Shown here: positions 1 through 7,023 of the stretch, piece after piece
Position numbering within the stretch: position 1 is the stretch's first letter
How the letters are laid out: each line of letters begins with the position of its first letter
Assembly (NCBI GenBank): GCA_028719045.1
Contig: JAQULD010000039.1
Coordinates: 1 to 13,355, forward strand
From: Candidatus Omnitrophota bacterium
GTDB lineage: Bacteria > Omnitrophota > Koll11 > Gygaellales > Profunditerraquicolaceae
Direction of reading: 5' to 3'
Length of the DNA stretch: 13,355 nucleotides
Made by a program: the position numbers and the translations under genes
The notes under the pieces: generated by a model
What the model was told of the DNA's origin: nothing
What the model saw: the letters and a program-made list of their open reading frames with translations, nothing else
Databases searched by the model: none

Positions 1-387
1 ATAATTATCGCCGGAAGCGGGATGTGCGAATCAGGAAGGATACTGCATCATCTTAAGAACAACATCCAGGATACAAGGAATACCATTCTTGTGGTCGGCT
101 ACATGGCGCAGAATACACTTGGCAAGAAAATAGTCGATAAATTGCCGTTTGTGCGTATATTCGGCATAGAATACGAATTAAACGCCGAAGTCTCCATCAT
201 CAATGCTTTTTCCGGACACGCGGATGAGAATGACCTGAACGGCTTTGTTTCCGGCTGCCTGCCGCTTAAAAGGGTATTCCTGGTGCATGGGGATATGGAA
301 CAGACCCAGGCCTTCTACGACAGCCTTATCCAGAAAGGGGTTAACGCCTATATCCCTTCCAAAGACGAAGAGGTATTGCTGGATTAG
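1..387 (+). CDS. MBL-fold beta-CASP/RMMBL metallo-hydrolase, C-terminal part (5' end outside window)
   Basis: The reading frame is open from base 1, so only the C-terminal 128 residues are present. The visible part starts inside the beta-CASP region (IIIAGSGMCESGR, then a VGYMAQNTLGKKI stretch) and ends with the RMMBL motifs FSGHAD and VFLVHGD. The His and Asp/His of these motifs normally complete the two-zinc site and phosphate-binding pocket in this family. The family includes CPSF73-like and bacterial RNA-processing hydrolases, which cut RNA or, less often, DNA. The N-terminal HxHxDH zinc motif lies outside the window, so catalytic competence cannot be judged. Its stop overlaps a candidate promoter for the L27 gene downstream. 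The family call is secure; the substrate is unknown. Confidence 0.88.
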   Translation: MIIAGSGMCESGRILHHLKNNIQDTRNTILVVGYMAQNTLGKKIVDKLPFVRIFGIEYELNAEVSIINAFSGHADENDLNGFVSGCLPLKRVFLVHGDMEQTQAFYDSLIQKGVNAYIPSKDEEVLLD

Positions 388-404
388 GGATTGTGTGGTA
401 ATAT
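376..404 (+). promoter_or_regulatory. candidate sigma70-like promoter for the L27-M48 pair
   Basis: A TTGCTG -35 (376-381) and a TAATAT -10 (399-404) are separated by 17 bp. Predicted start near 411 gives a leader of about 45 nt before the L27 gene. The -35 lies inside the last codons of the upstream gene. The -10 is good and the -35 is only fair, so read-through from upstream remains possible. Confidence 0.35.
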
Positions 405-455
405 AAATACTCTGAAATAAAATCAAAAACTTAAATTATTAATAAAGGGGGAAAC

Positions 456-689
456 ATGGCAGGCGGAAAAGCGACACCAAAAAAAGATAAAGCGATGAAA
501 ACTTCAGGCGGCAAATTAGTGAAGACAGGCCAGATCTTATGCCGCGGGATAAATACCTATAAGGCCGGTAAGAACGCTAAAGGAGAAGGTACGATTTTCG
601 CGCTTTGTGACGGAAAAGTTGTTTTTACCAGAAAGAAAACCAGCCGCGGGCGGATCAGGACTTATATTAATGTCGCGGCGCAAGAATAA
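456..689 (+). CDS. rpmA: 50S ribosomal protein L27 (bL27), short divergent form
   Basis: This 77-residue basic protein carries the bL27 core: a Gly-Gly-Lys-Leu-Val entry, GQILCRG, a YKAGKNAKGEGT stretch and TIFALCDGKVVF, matching the usual FxPGxNVGxGxDxTLFAxxDGxVxF pattern. bL27 belongs to the large subunit, where its N-terminal tail reaches the peptidyl-transferase centre. Here the tail is unusual. From memory of the family, it is about nine residues shorter than normal before the Gly-Gly pair, and the RNGRDS...KRLG segment is missing, replaced by a Lys/Ala/Thr-rich stretch. The start is fixed by a strong AAAGGGGG Shine-Dalgarno site. The gene is not beside rplU or obgE, its usual partners. 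It may be the only L27 or a second paralogue; the family call is firm, the role as the main L27 less so. Confidence 0.82.
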   Translation: MAGGKATPKKDKAMKTSGGKLVKTGQILCRGINTYKAGKNAKGEGTIFALCDGKVVFTRKKTSRGRIRTYINVAAQE

Positions 690-691
690 AT

Positions 692-1813
692 ATGGCGGAA
701 AGTGGCGCAAGCCGTGAGGCCGCGGCCAAAAAATATTCCTGCGTTAAATATTCCCTGGCTATCATCGAGACGGCCTATTTACTGATACTGCTTTTTTTAT
801 CCCTGGCCCTGGGGCTCTCCAGGGCATTAGCCTTCAATATCTCCCAGGTCTCCTCCAGTAATTATTTTATCTTGCCGGCGTATATTTTAGCCGGATACCT
901 GGCCTATTATATATTAAACTTCCCTTTTAATTTCTACCAATCCTTCGTACTGGAGCATAAATTCTCTCTTTCCAAAGAGACAATGAAAAGCTGGTTCGCT
1001 GACCAGGCAAAAGGTTTCGCGCTTTCTTATATATTAAGCCTTATCTGCCTTTGCGCCTTCTATTACGTATTGGCGCGTTTCCCCGGCCACTGGTGGTTTA
1101 TTGTTTCGTTATTATGGATATTATTCAGTCTTATCCTGGCGAAACTGGTGCCGGTCCTCATCATACCGTTGTTTTTCAAATATAAAAAGCTTTCCGACGA
1201 AAAATTAAGGGAAAGGATCATATCGCTCGCGCAGAAGATGAAGGTCAATATCCTGGATGTGTTTGAAATAGATTTCAGTAAAAAGACCCTTAAGGCGAAC
1301 GCGGCTTTTGTGGGCTGGGGCTCCACAAGAAGGGTAATACTCGCCGATACCTTAAAAGATAAATACACCACAGATGAAATAGAAGTGATCCTGGCGCATG
1401 AGTTCTCCCATTACAGGTTAAAGCACCTGTTAAAACTCGTATTGATTAGTTCCTGCGCGACCATTTTTTCTTTCTTCCTTATTTTTAAGACAAACGCTTA
1501 CTTTTTAAAGCTCTCGGGTTTGTCCTCTCTTTTGGATGTCGCGGCGCTTCCGGTAATACTTATGTTTTTCGCGGTAGTCGGGATAATCCTGCAGCCGCTG
1601 GAGAATTATTTAAGCCGTAAATTCGAGACCGACGCTGATATAGCCGCGATCAGATTTACCGGGTTAAAAGACGCTTTTATTTCCACCATGGATAAGCTCG
1701 CTTCCCAAAATCTCTCTGACAGATCACCGAATCCCGTAATAAAATTATTCTTTTTTGACCATCCGCCCATAGACGAACGGATAGCCACAGCCCGTTCATT
1801 AGATCCCAGGTAA
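692..1813 (+). CDS. M48 family (Ste24/CAAX-type) membrane zinc metalloprotease
   Basis: This 373-residue integral membrane protein has several hydrophobic segments in its N-terminal half, as in the M48 N-terminal domain. The zinc motif HEFSH follows (His236, Glu237, His240), and a second motif ETDAD supplies the expected third ligand, Glu312. Two further hydrophobic segments lie between the motifs. Family members cut within membranes or at the membrane face: Ste24 trims prenylated proteins, and bacterial relatives act in envelope protein quality control. Which substrate this one has is not visible. The ATG is 2 nt after the L27 stop with no clear Shine-Dalgarno site, which suggests translational coupling. 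The first roughly 18 residues are polar before the first membrane segment. A separate promoter follows the gene. Confidence 0.9.
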   Translation: MAESGASREAAAKKYSCVKYSLAIIETAYLLILLFLSLALGLSRALAFNISQVSSSNYFILPAYILAGYLAYYILNFPFNFYQSFVLEHKFSLSKETMKSWFADQAKGFALSYILSLICLCAFYYVLARFPGHWWFIVSLLWILFSLILAKLVPVLIIPLFFKYKKLSDEKLRERIISLAQKMKVNILDVFEIDFSKKTLKANAAFVGWGSTRRVILADTLKDKYTTDEIEVILAHEFSHYRLKHLLKLVLISSCATIFSFFLIFKTNAYFLKLSGLSSLLDVAALPVILMFFAVVGIILQPLENYLSRKFETDADIAAIRFTGLKDAFISTMDKLASQNLSDRSPNPVIKLFFFDHPPIDERIATARSLDPR

Positions 1814-1821
1814 TTTTGCGG

Positions 1822-1850
1822 TTGAATTAATTATTGTTTAGCGGTAAAAT
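1822..1850 (+). promoter_or_regulatory. sigma70-like promoter for the cyclophilin gene
   Basis: A TTGAAT -35 (1822-1827) and a TAAAAT -10 (1845-1850) are spaced by exactly 17 bp in an AT-rich gap. The predicted start is near 1857, just before a perfect dyad. Position and quality suit a promoter for the cyclophilin gene at 1918 and the genes behind it. Confidence 0.55.
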
Positions 1851-1858
1851 ATTGAAGG

Positions 1859-1879
1859 CGTAAAGTTTTGGACTTTACG
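1859..1879 (+). promoter_or_regulatory. perfect 8-bp inverted repeat at the predicted cyclophilin transcript start
   Basis: CGTAAAGT (1859-1866) and ACTTTACG (1872-1879) are exact reverse complements around a 5-base TTTGG loop. Because the predicted start is near 1857, the hairpin would sit at the very 5' end of the mRNA. It could protect the message from 5' decay or be a repressor operator in DNA. It is not followed by a clean T-run, and its stem is AT-rich, so a terminator for the M48 gene is less likely. Confidence 0.5.
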
Positions 1880-1917
1880 TTACTTTATCACTTTAATTTT
1901 AGAAGGAGGGGGGAATT

Positions 1918-2466
1918 ATGCTGAAAAGTGCGAAGATGTTCTTTGCGGCGTTATTTTTACTAACCGTTACTTTGGGAGGGAAAGCCATGGCAGCAGACAC
2001 AAAGGTGGTCCTGGAGACAAACCAGGGCAATATCGAAATAAAGTTATTCCCTGAAGTGGCTCCGAAAACAGTGGAAAATTTCCTGGGCCTGGTAAATAAA
2101 GGGTATTATAACGGAATAATTTTCCATAGGGTCATCAAGAATTTTATGATCCAGGGAGGGGACCCTACAGGCACCGGCATGGGAGGGGATTCTATCTGGG
2201 GCAAGCCTTTCGCGGATGAGGTAAAAGCCACTGTGACATTTGACCGCAAGGGGCTGGTCGCTATGGCAAACGCGGGCCCAAACACCAACGGCAGCCAGTT
2301 TTTCATAACCACGGTCCCGACACCCTGGTTAAGCATGAAACATACTATTTTCGGCGAGGTCGTAGCCGGATACGATGTGGTGCAAAAGATCGAAAACTGT
2401 AAAACAGGCGCTCAAGACAAGCCTGTAACCGAACAAAAGATCATCAAGGCTTATGTGAAAAAATAG
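1918..2466 (+). CDS. exported cyclophilin-type peptidyl-prolyl cis-trans isomerase
   Basis: This 182-residue protein starts with a Sec signal peptide: Lys near the N-terminus, a hydrophobic core at about residues 8-20, and an AMA cleavage box with the likely cut after Ala25. The rest is a compact cyclophilin domain. Catalytic and proline-pocket residues are present: [13 protein letters not shown] (Arg71, Phe76, Gln79), NGSQFFI (Phe128/129), Trp137 and His142. It should speed proline isomerisation in exported proteins, in the periplasm or outside. The start is fixed by a strong AGGAGGGGGG site. It has its own promoter and 5' hairpin, and the ACT-domain gene follows at 16 bp. Function is secure; client proteins are unknown. 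Confidence 0.95.
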   Translation: MLKSAKMFFAALFLLTVTLGGKAMAADTKVVLETNQGNIEIKLFPEVAPKTVENFLGLVNKGYYNGIIFHRVIKNFMIQGGDPTGTGMGGDSIWGKPFADEVKATVTFDRKGLVAMANAGPNTNGSQFFITTVPTPWLSMKHTIFGEVVAGYDVVQKIENCKTGAQDKPVTEQKIIKAYVKK

Positions 2467-2482
2467 GCGATTGGGGGATAAG

Positions 2483-2890
2483 ATGATAAAAGACGCAAGG
2501 CTTTGCAAGGAGATAGTGGTCACGGTGTTAAACAAGATCGGCGTGTTGGCTGATATTTCAAAGGTTTTGGCGGAACACGGGGTCAATGTGGAAGCCGTGG
2601 CGGGCTATTCCCTTGAGAACAAAGCCATGATCATGCTTGTGGCTGAAGATAACCTGCGGGCGGTGGAAGCCTTGAAAAAATCCGGTTATAAATCCATCAG
2701 GGAAAGGGAAGCGGTATTGGTTGAACTGGAAAATAAACCCGGGGCATTAAAGACCATTACCACAAAATTGGCCCTTAAAGAGATCGATATAAACCAGATC
2801 TACGGCACCACCTGTTCCGAAGAATGCCCTTCGACGATAATACTTTCCACCAGCGACAACGAAAAGGCGTTAGTGGTTTTTAAAAAATAA
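2483..2890 (+). CDS. tandem ACT-domain protein
   Basis: This 135-residue protein consists of two ACT-like units and no catalytic domain. The first spans about residues 8-65 (NKIGVLADISKVLAEHGVNV is the typical strand-helix turn) and the second about 72-130 (ENKPGALKTITTKLALKEID). ACT domains usually bind an amino acid or small ligand and regulate an enzyme. I chose the ATG at 2483 because a GGGGGA site lies 5 bases upstream; an in-frame TTG at 2471 would place that site inside the gene. An AMP-forming ligase follows 12 bp after its stop, which hints at a regulator-enzyme pair. Ligand and partner cannot be read from sequence. Confidence 0.85.
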   Translation: MIKDARLCKEIVVTVLNKIGVLADISKVLAEHGVNVEAVAGYSLENKAMIMLVAEDNLRAVEALKKSGYKSIREREAVLVELENKPGALKTITTKLALKEIDINQIYGTTCSEECPSTIILSTSDNEKALVVFKK

Positions 2891-2902
2891 AATTTATAGA
2901 CT

Positions 2903-4405
2903 ATGAGAGTTGCAAAAGTTTTGGAGTCCAGGGTAGCGGATTATCCTAACAAGACCGCTTTTATCTTCAGGGATAAAGCCATAAGTTTTGGCCAGTTAAA
3001 GGACACCGTATTCCATTTCGCCAACAGCCTGGCAGCCCTGGATATAAAAAAAGGCGATAAAATAGCGATATACCTTCCTAATTGCCCGGAATATATTTAC
3101 AGCTACCTGGCGATATGGTGCCTGGGAGCCACGGCTGTCCCTCTTGATTTTATGCTGACCGAAGAGGAGCTGGTTACCTGTTTGTCCCATTCCGAGGCCA
3201 AGATATTGATCAGCAGGCCAAAAGAGAATATCTCTTTCGCCGCGCTCAAGAAAAAGTGCCATTCCTTGAAAGACATCATCTGCTGCCATGAAAACGTCAA
3301 AGGCATCCGTTATTTTGATGACCTGTTATACAGCGGGAACAATACTTTCGAAGAAATAGAGATCCATGAAAGGGATTACGCGATCATCTTCTACACCTCG
3401 GGTACTACAGGCAGGCCCAAGGGGGTCCTGATCAATTATATGCAGCTGGCGGTGCCTCCCAATGCCATGGATCATTTCGTGGATTTAAATAACGGGGATA
3501 TTACGCTCTGCGCCTTGCCTTTTTCTCATTTGGGAGGACTGATCTATATCCAGAATTGTATTTCCTTCGGGCTTACTGTCGTGTTAATGGACAGGTTTAC
3601 GCCCCTTGAATTCCTTAAAAATATCGAAAGCCATAAGATAACCTGTTTTTGGCTGGTGCCTTCCATGTATTACGCTCTTTTGCATCTTAAAGAATTTGAG
3701 AAATTCGACCTCTCTTCCTTGCGCTGGATAGTGACCTTCGGCGCATCGAATTCCCCGGACGCTTTGCGCAGGTTCAACCAGTTCTGCCCGAACGCCCATC
3801 TTTTAAACGGCTGGGGGCTGACTGAAACTAACGCGCCCACAACCGTACTTAAAATGGGCTCAAAAAAGATAGAAAGCGTAGGCAGGCCCGCTCCCTGGGC
3901 GGAGGTAAAGATAGTTGACGAGCACGCGAGGCTGCTTCCCCCGGGGCAAATAGGAGAGATAGTGGTAAAAGGCGCTATGGTTACCGATGGGTATTATAAA
4001 GACCCCGAAGCTACCAAAGAGGCGTTTAAAAACGGCTGGTTCCATACCGGAGACCTTGGGAAATTCGATGAGGAAGGCGATCTTTACATTATGGGCAGGA
4101 AAAAAGAAATGATCAAAGTTTCCGGAGAAATAGTTTTTGAGCCGGAGGTGGAAGCGGCATTGCTTAAGCATCCCTTTATCGCGGAAGCCGCGGTTATAGG
4201 CATGCCGGATAAGCTAAGAGGAGAAGTACCGAAAGCTTTCGTGGTGCTGAAAAAAGAAAAGCCTCTGCAGGAAGAAGAACTGCGCTATTTCCTGCGCGAA
4301 CATCTCGCGCATTTCAAAATCCCTCATTCTTTTGAATTTAGAGACAGCCTTCCCAAGAACCGTACAGGTAAAATCGACAAGCCAAAATTAAGGGACACCC
4401 TTTAA
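2903..4405 (+). CDS. AMP-forming acyl-CoA synthetase/ligase (ANL superfamily, FadD-like)
   Basis: This 500-residue, full-length adenylating enzyme contains the core motifs in order: P-loop TSGTTGRPKG (165-174), GWGLTET (303-309), HTGD (381-384), hinge region GRKKEMIKVSGE (398-409), and the C-terminal NRTGK with catalytic Lys490. It should activate a carboxylate with ATP and pass the acyl group to CoA or a carrier protein. The spacing resembles medium/long-chain fatty acyl-CoA ligases, but acid specificity is not readable. It is soluble, with no signal peptide. It sits 12 bp after the tandem-ACT gene and 21 bp before rlmN, so co-transcription is likely. No clear Shine-Dalgarno site precedes the ATG. 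Superfamily call is very secure; fatty-acid substrate is an inference. Confidence 0.9.
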   Translation: MRVAKVLESRVADYPNKTAFIFRDKAISFGQLKDTVFHFANSLAALDIKKGDKIAIYLPNCPEYIYSYLAIWCLGATAVPLDFMLTEEELVTCLSHSEAKILISRPKENISFAALKKKCHSLKDIICCHENVKGIRYFDDLLYSGNNTFEEIEIHERDYAIIFYTSGTTGRPKGVLINYMQLAVPPNAMDHFVDLNNGDITLCALPFSHLGGLIYIQNCISFGLTVVLMDRFTPLEFLKNIESHKITCFWLVPSMYYALLHLKEFEKFDLSSLRWIVTFGASNSPDALRRFNQFCPNAHLLNGWGLTETNAPTTVLKMGSKKIESVGRPAPWAEVKIVDEHARLLPPGQIGEIVVKGAMVTDGYYKDPEATKEAFKNGWFHTGDLGKFDEEGDLYIMGRKKEMIKVSGEIVFEPEVEAALLKHPFIAEAAVIGMPDKLRGEVPKAFVVLKKEKPLQEEELRYFLREHLAHFKIPHSFEFRDSLPKNRTGKIDKPKLRDTL

Positions 4406-4426
4406 GCTAATCAGAAGCCGCTCCTT

Positions 4427-5482
4427 ATGGGAACAGATAATTCTCCTAAAAGAAATATCAAAGAATTAACACTCGATGAACTCAAAGACGTTTTGGTGTC
4501 TTTAGGGCAGCCGGCTTTTCGCGCCAGGCAGGTGTTGACCTGGGTATATAAGAAAACCGCTGTTGATTTTGACCAGATGAGCGATTTACCGCTTGCCTTA
4601 AGAGAGATTTTAAAGGAGAAATTTTATCTGTTCGATTTAAAAGTGCAAAAGGTGCAGGAATCAAGGGATGCCACTAAAAAGATACTTTTTAGCCTGAAGG
4701 ACAGTGATTATATCGAAGCGGTGATCATCCCGGCTGAAAGCAGGGTAACGGGATGCGTTTCTACCCAGGTCGGCTGCAAATATTCCTGCCGTTTTTGCGC
4801 AAGCGGAGTTTCCGGATTTAAAAGGGACCTGGGCTTTGCGGAAATCCTGGATGAAGTGGTCTATTTAAAGAACAACTCCTTTGAAGGGAAACTCACCCAT
4901 TTGGTTTTTATGGGCATGGGAGAGCCTTTGGATAACTACGATAATGTGTTAAAGGCGATCCGGATAATAAACGCGGAATACGGTTTCAATATCGGGGCGC
5001 GCCGTATCACTGTTTCCACCTGCGGGATCGTGCCCGCGATAAACAGGTTATCCGGAGAAGGGCTGCAGATAGAGTTGTCCGTTTCTTTGCACGCGGCGGA
5101 CGATAAAACAAGGTCGGCGCTTATGCCGGTGAACAAAAAATACCCTTTGAGCGAATTGGTGACAGCCTGCAGGGAATATGTGGACAAGACCAACCGCCAG
5201 GTCACTTTTGAATACGTGCTTATCAAAAATATGAATTCGGATTTGCCAAGCGCGCAAAAGTTGGTTACAATGTTAAAAGGGATGAATTGTAAGATCAACC
5301 TTATCCCCTGCAATTATATAAAAGAACTCGGCATAGAGCCGCCAAATAAACTGGAGATCCTGTTTTTTAAGGATTCTCTTACGAAAGCGGGTTTAAACGT
5401 TACTCTGCGCAAACCGCGGGGCCAGGATATAGAATCGGCCTGCGGTCAACTAAGGCTAAGGCATGTTAAAAACCAATCTTAA
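4427..5482 (+). CDS. rlmN: 23S rRNA (adenine2503-C2)/tRNA methyltransferase RlmN
   Basis: This 351-residue radical SAM enzyme methylates C2 of A2503 in 23S rRNA and, in many bacteria, A37 of some tRNAs. The 4Fe-4S ligands form Cys117-x3-Cys121-x2-Cys124 within GCKYSCRFC. The methyl-carrier cysteine is Cys339 in ESACGQLR, and the upstream CVSTQVGC cysteine is Cys110, at the same spacing as in E. coli RlmN. The FMGMGEP and SLHAAD motifs are typical. The N-terminal helical domain (KELTLDELKDVL) is present, so length and domain order are normal. The presence of the second-half cysteine argues against a non-methylating relative; Cfr is the alternative but is less likely in this housekeeping setting. 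Its last 20 bp overlap the next gene. Confidence 0.96.
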   Translation: MGTDNSPKRNIKELTLDELKDVLVSLGQPAFRARQVLTWVYKKTAVDFDQMSDLPLALREILKEKFYLFDLKVQKVQESRDATKKILFSLKDSDYIEAVIIPAESRVTGCVSTQVGCKYSCRFCASGVSGFKRDLGFAEILDEVVYLKNNSFEGKLTHLVFMGMGEPLDNYDNVLKAIRIINAEYGFNIGARRITVSTCGIVPAINRLSGEGLQIELSVSLHAADDKTRSALMPVNKKYPLSELVTACREYVDKTNRQVTFEYVLIKNMNSDLPSAQKLVTMLKGMNCKINLIPCNYIKELGIEPPNKLEILFFKDSLTKAGLNVTLRKPRGQDIESACGQLRLRHVKNQS

Positions 5483-6128
5483 GAAAACTATTTTTCCCAT
5501 TATATTCTTTCTGGCTATTCTTTCCCTGGCAGGCTGCGTGGATACCAGCATAAAAAATATTAATTCCAGGGGTAAGAATATAATTTGTTTCGGTGACAGC
5601 TTTACGCTTGGCTACGGCGTGGAAAAGGGCAAAGATTACCCGTATATTTTATCAAAAATGTTCAGCGTCCCCGTAATAAACGCCGGGATTGAAGGCGATG
5701 TGACCGTCCAGGCTTTAAAACGCCTGGATAGCGACGTGCTGGAAAAGAATCCCCTTCTTGTGGTGGTTGAATTCGGGGGAAACGATTTTTTAAGCAGGGT
5801 CCCTTTGGCGGAAACCGTAAAGAACATGGAAGAGATCATAAAGAGATTGCAATCACGCGGCGTAATGGTAGCCGTATTCGATATGAGCACCGATGTGGTG
5901 ATGAGCGTATACGGCAAACCTTACCGGGAATTGTGTAAAAGGTACGGAGCGATATTCATCCCCGCGGTATTAGAGGGCATTATCATCGAACCCACGCTGA
6001 AAAGCGATTTTATCCATCCCAATGCGGCAGGTTATAAAATAATAGCCCATCGCGTCTATCGGGCTATCCTTCCCTATATTAACCGCAACCTTATCATGAA
6101 GAAGTTCCAGGAAGAGATATTAAAGTAG
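5463..6128 (+). CDS. SGNH/GDSL-type lipid-anchored hydrolase (TesA-like lipoprotein)
   Basis: The N-terminus is a lipoprotein signal peptide: basic start, hydrophobic core and lipobox LAGC with the lipid-bearing Cys25. The following SGNH fold has all four blocks: FGDS (nucleophile Ser46), INAG, GGND, and DFIH with Asp182/His185. Relatives such as TesA are esterases, thioesterases or lysophospholipases; this one should act at the membrane facing outward. Asp27 after the cysteine (V26 then D27) does not match the classical inner-membrane Asp+2 rule. The gene starts 20 bp inside rlmN, so it is probably translated by coupling. The substrate is not readable. It ends 24 bp from a convergent gene. 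Confidence 0.9.
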   Translation: MLKTNLKKTIFPIIFFLAILSLAGCVDTSIKNINSRGKNIICFGDSFTLGYGVEKGKDYPYILSKMFSVPVINAGIEGDVTVQALKRLDSDVLEKNPLLVVVEFGGNDFLSRVPLAETVKNMEEIIKRLQSRGVMVAVFDMSTDVVMSVYGKPYRELCKRYGAIFIPAVLEGIIIEPTLKSDFIHPNAAGYKIIAHRVYRAILPYINRNLIMKKFQEEILK

Positions 6129-6152
6129 ATTAAGAGATGCAGGGCAGGGGGG

Positions 6153-6764
6153 TTAAGGTTGGTTCTGTCCGGTCTCACCGACTAATAACGCCACTAATCC
6201 CAAACCGCCGCAGGAAGGGTACGAAGTATTCATTACTCCTGTCAGGCTGTTTGAATTTGCCATTTGCCCGTCAAACAACTCATCCAGTTTTAATACTTCG
6301 GTAGCTCCGGATAATCCATACACGCATACGCTGATCCCGTCTTTGATGGGGTTGCAGGAGCCGTTTACATCGAACCAGCAGGAATAATGCCCGCTTGAAG
6401 CGCTATCCCACCAGACATAGTAATATCCGTAAATAGGGCAGCCGCCGCCGCCGGGTTGCCTGCAGAGAGCGCTCTGTCCGGCTTTTTCCAAATATGGGCC
6501 GTCCCAGCCGTTCAAACCGGGATTTGTGATTAAAGAGGAAGTGCTGTCCGTTATATAGTGGCAATTAGGCCAGGAGCCGACATCGGAGTAATAACTTAAG
6601 ACCGCTGTTTTTACTGTTTTCATATCCGTAGCTGTGCGCGCGATCTTCGCTTTTTCAATAGCTTTAAACGCGTTAGGGGCGATTATGGCGGCCAGGATGG
6701 CAATTATGGCGATCACTACGATGAGCTCAATCAGAGTAAAGGCGCTTTTATCCTGTTTTCCCAT
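6153..6764 (-). CDS. type IV pilin-like/type II secretion pseudopilin (GspG-like)
   Basis: This 203-residue protein opens with a prepilin leader, KSA then FTLIELIVVIAIIAIL. Cleavage by prepilin peptidase is expected between Ala8 and Phe9, with Glu13 as mature Glu5 and a long N-terminal helix to about residue 45. SYYSDVGSWP and GWDGPYLEK resemble the GspG core, and FDVNG...VYGLSG resembles the end of such domains. The -1 residue is Ala, not the usual Gly. Seven cysteines (68, 101, 109, 129, 137, 147, 185) lie in the mature head, which is rich for GspG and suggests disulfides. It is longer than a typical GspG of about 140 residues and has no secretion genes next to it. A class III pilin or exported minor pilin is the alternative. 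Confidence 0.88.
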   Translation of the reverse strand: MGKQDKSAFTLIELIVVIAIIAILAAIIAPNAFKAIEKAKIARTATDMKTVKTAVLSYYSDVGSWPNCHYITDSTSSLITNPGLNGWDGPYLEKAGQSALCRQPGGGGCPIYGYYYVWWDSASSGHYSCWFDVNGSCNPIKDGISVCVYGLSGATEVLKLDELFDGQMANSNSLTGVMNTSYPSCGGLGLVALLVGETGQNQP

Positions 6765-6813
6765 GGCAGGTGTCCTTTTTTAGGAAATCCCGGTTAATAA
6801 AGCCTTACAATTA

Positions 6814-6843
6814 TAATTATCCAATTTTATTAAACCCGGTCAA
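6814..6843 (-). promoter_or_regulatory. candidate promoter for the pseudopilin gene
   Basis: Read on the minus strand, a TTGACC -35 (6843-6838) is followed at 18 bp by TAATTA (6819-6814). A better-looking TATAAT (6815-6810) overlaps it but would be 22 bp from the -35. The elements lie just after the tRNA terminator, which makes an independent transcript for the pseudopilin sensible. The exact -10 is uncertain. Confidence 0.35.
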
Positions 6844-6853
6844 GTTTTATTTT

Positions 6854-6903
6854 AAAAAAAAAGGGGACGTTTCTGTTTTTTCAAAAGATCCAGAAGCGCC
6901 CCC
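6854..6903 (-). terminator. Rho-independent terminator of the tRNA operon
   Basis: On the minus strand a GC-rich arm (6903-6891) pairs with a second arm (6875-6863), GGGGGCGCTTCTG against CAGAAACGTCCCC, with one bulged base and one G-U pair. The loop is about 15 nt. A run of nine T follows directly (6862-6854). It ends 31 nt after tRNA-Leu and suits termination of that transcript. The arms might also be a dispersed palindromic repeat. Confidence 0.8.
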
Positions 6904-6934
6904 TAAATTTTTCAATTTTAAACTGATGAATTTG

Positions 6935-7017
6935 TGCTGGAGGAGGGAGTTGAACCCTCACGGGTGTGACCCCACCAGTTTTTGAGACTGGCGTGTATGC
7001 CATTCCACCACTCCAGC
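6935..7017 (-). tRNA. tRNA-Leu (anticodon CAA)
   Basis: Reading the minus strand, GCTGGAG pairs perfectly with CTCCAGC as the 7-bp acceptor stem. The anticodon stem CCAGT/ACTGG encloses CTCAAAA, placing CAA at bases 6984-6982. A long variable arm (TGGGGTCACACCCGT, internal stem GGGT/ACCC) marks a class II tRNA, and the T arm is GAGGG/CCCTC around TTCAACT. The discriminator is A, as needed for Leu. The next bases are CAA, so CCA is not encoded and must be added by a nucleotidyltransferase. It reads UUG codons and follows tRNA-Ala by 6 bp. Confidence 0.96.
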
Positions 7018-7023
7018 GAAGAT

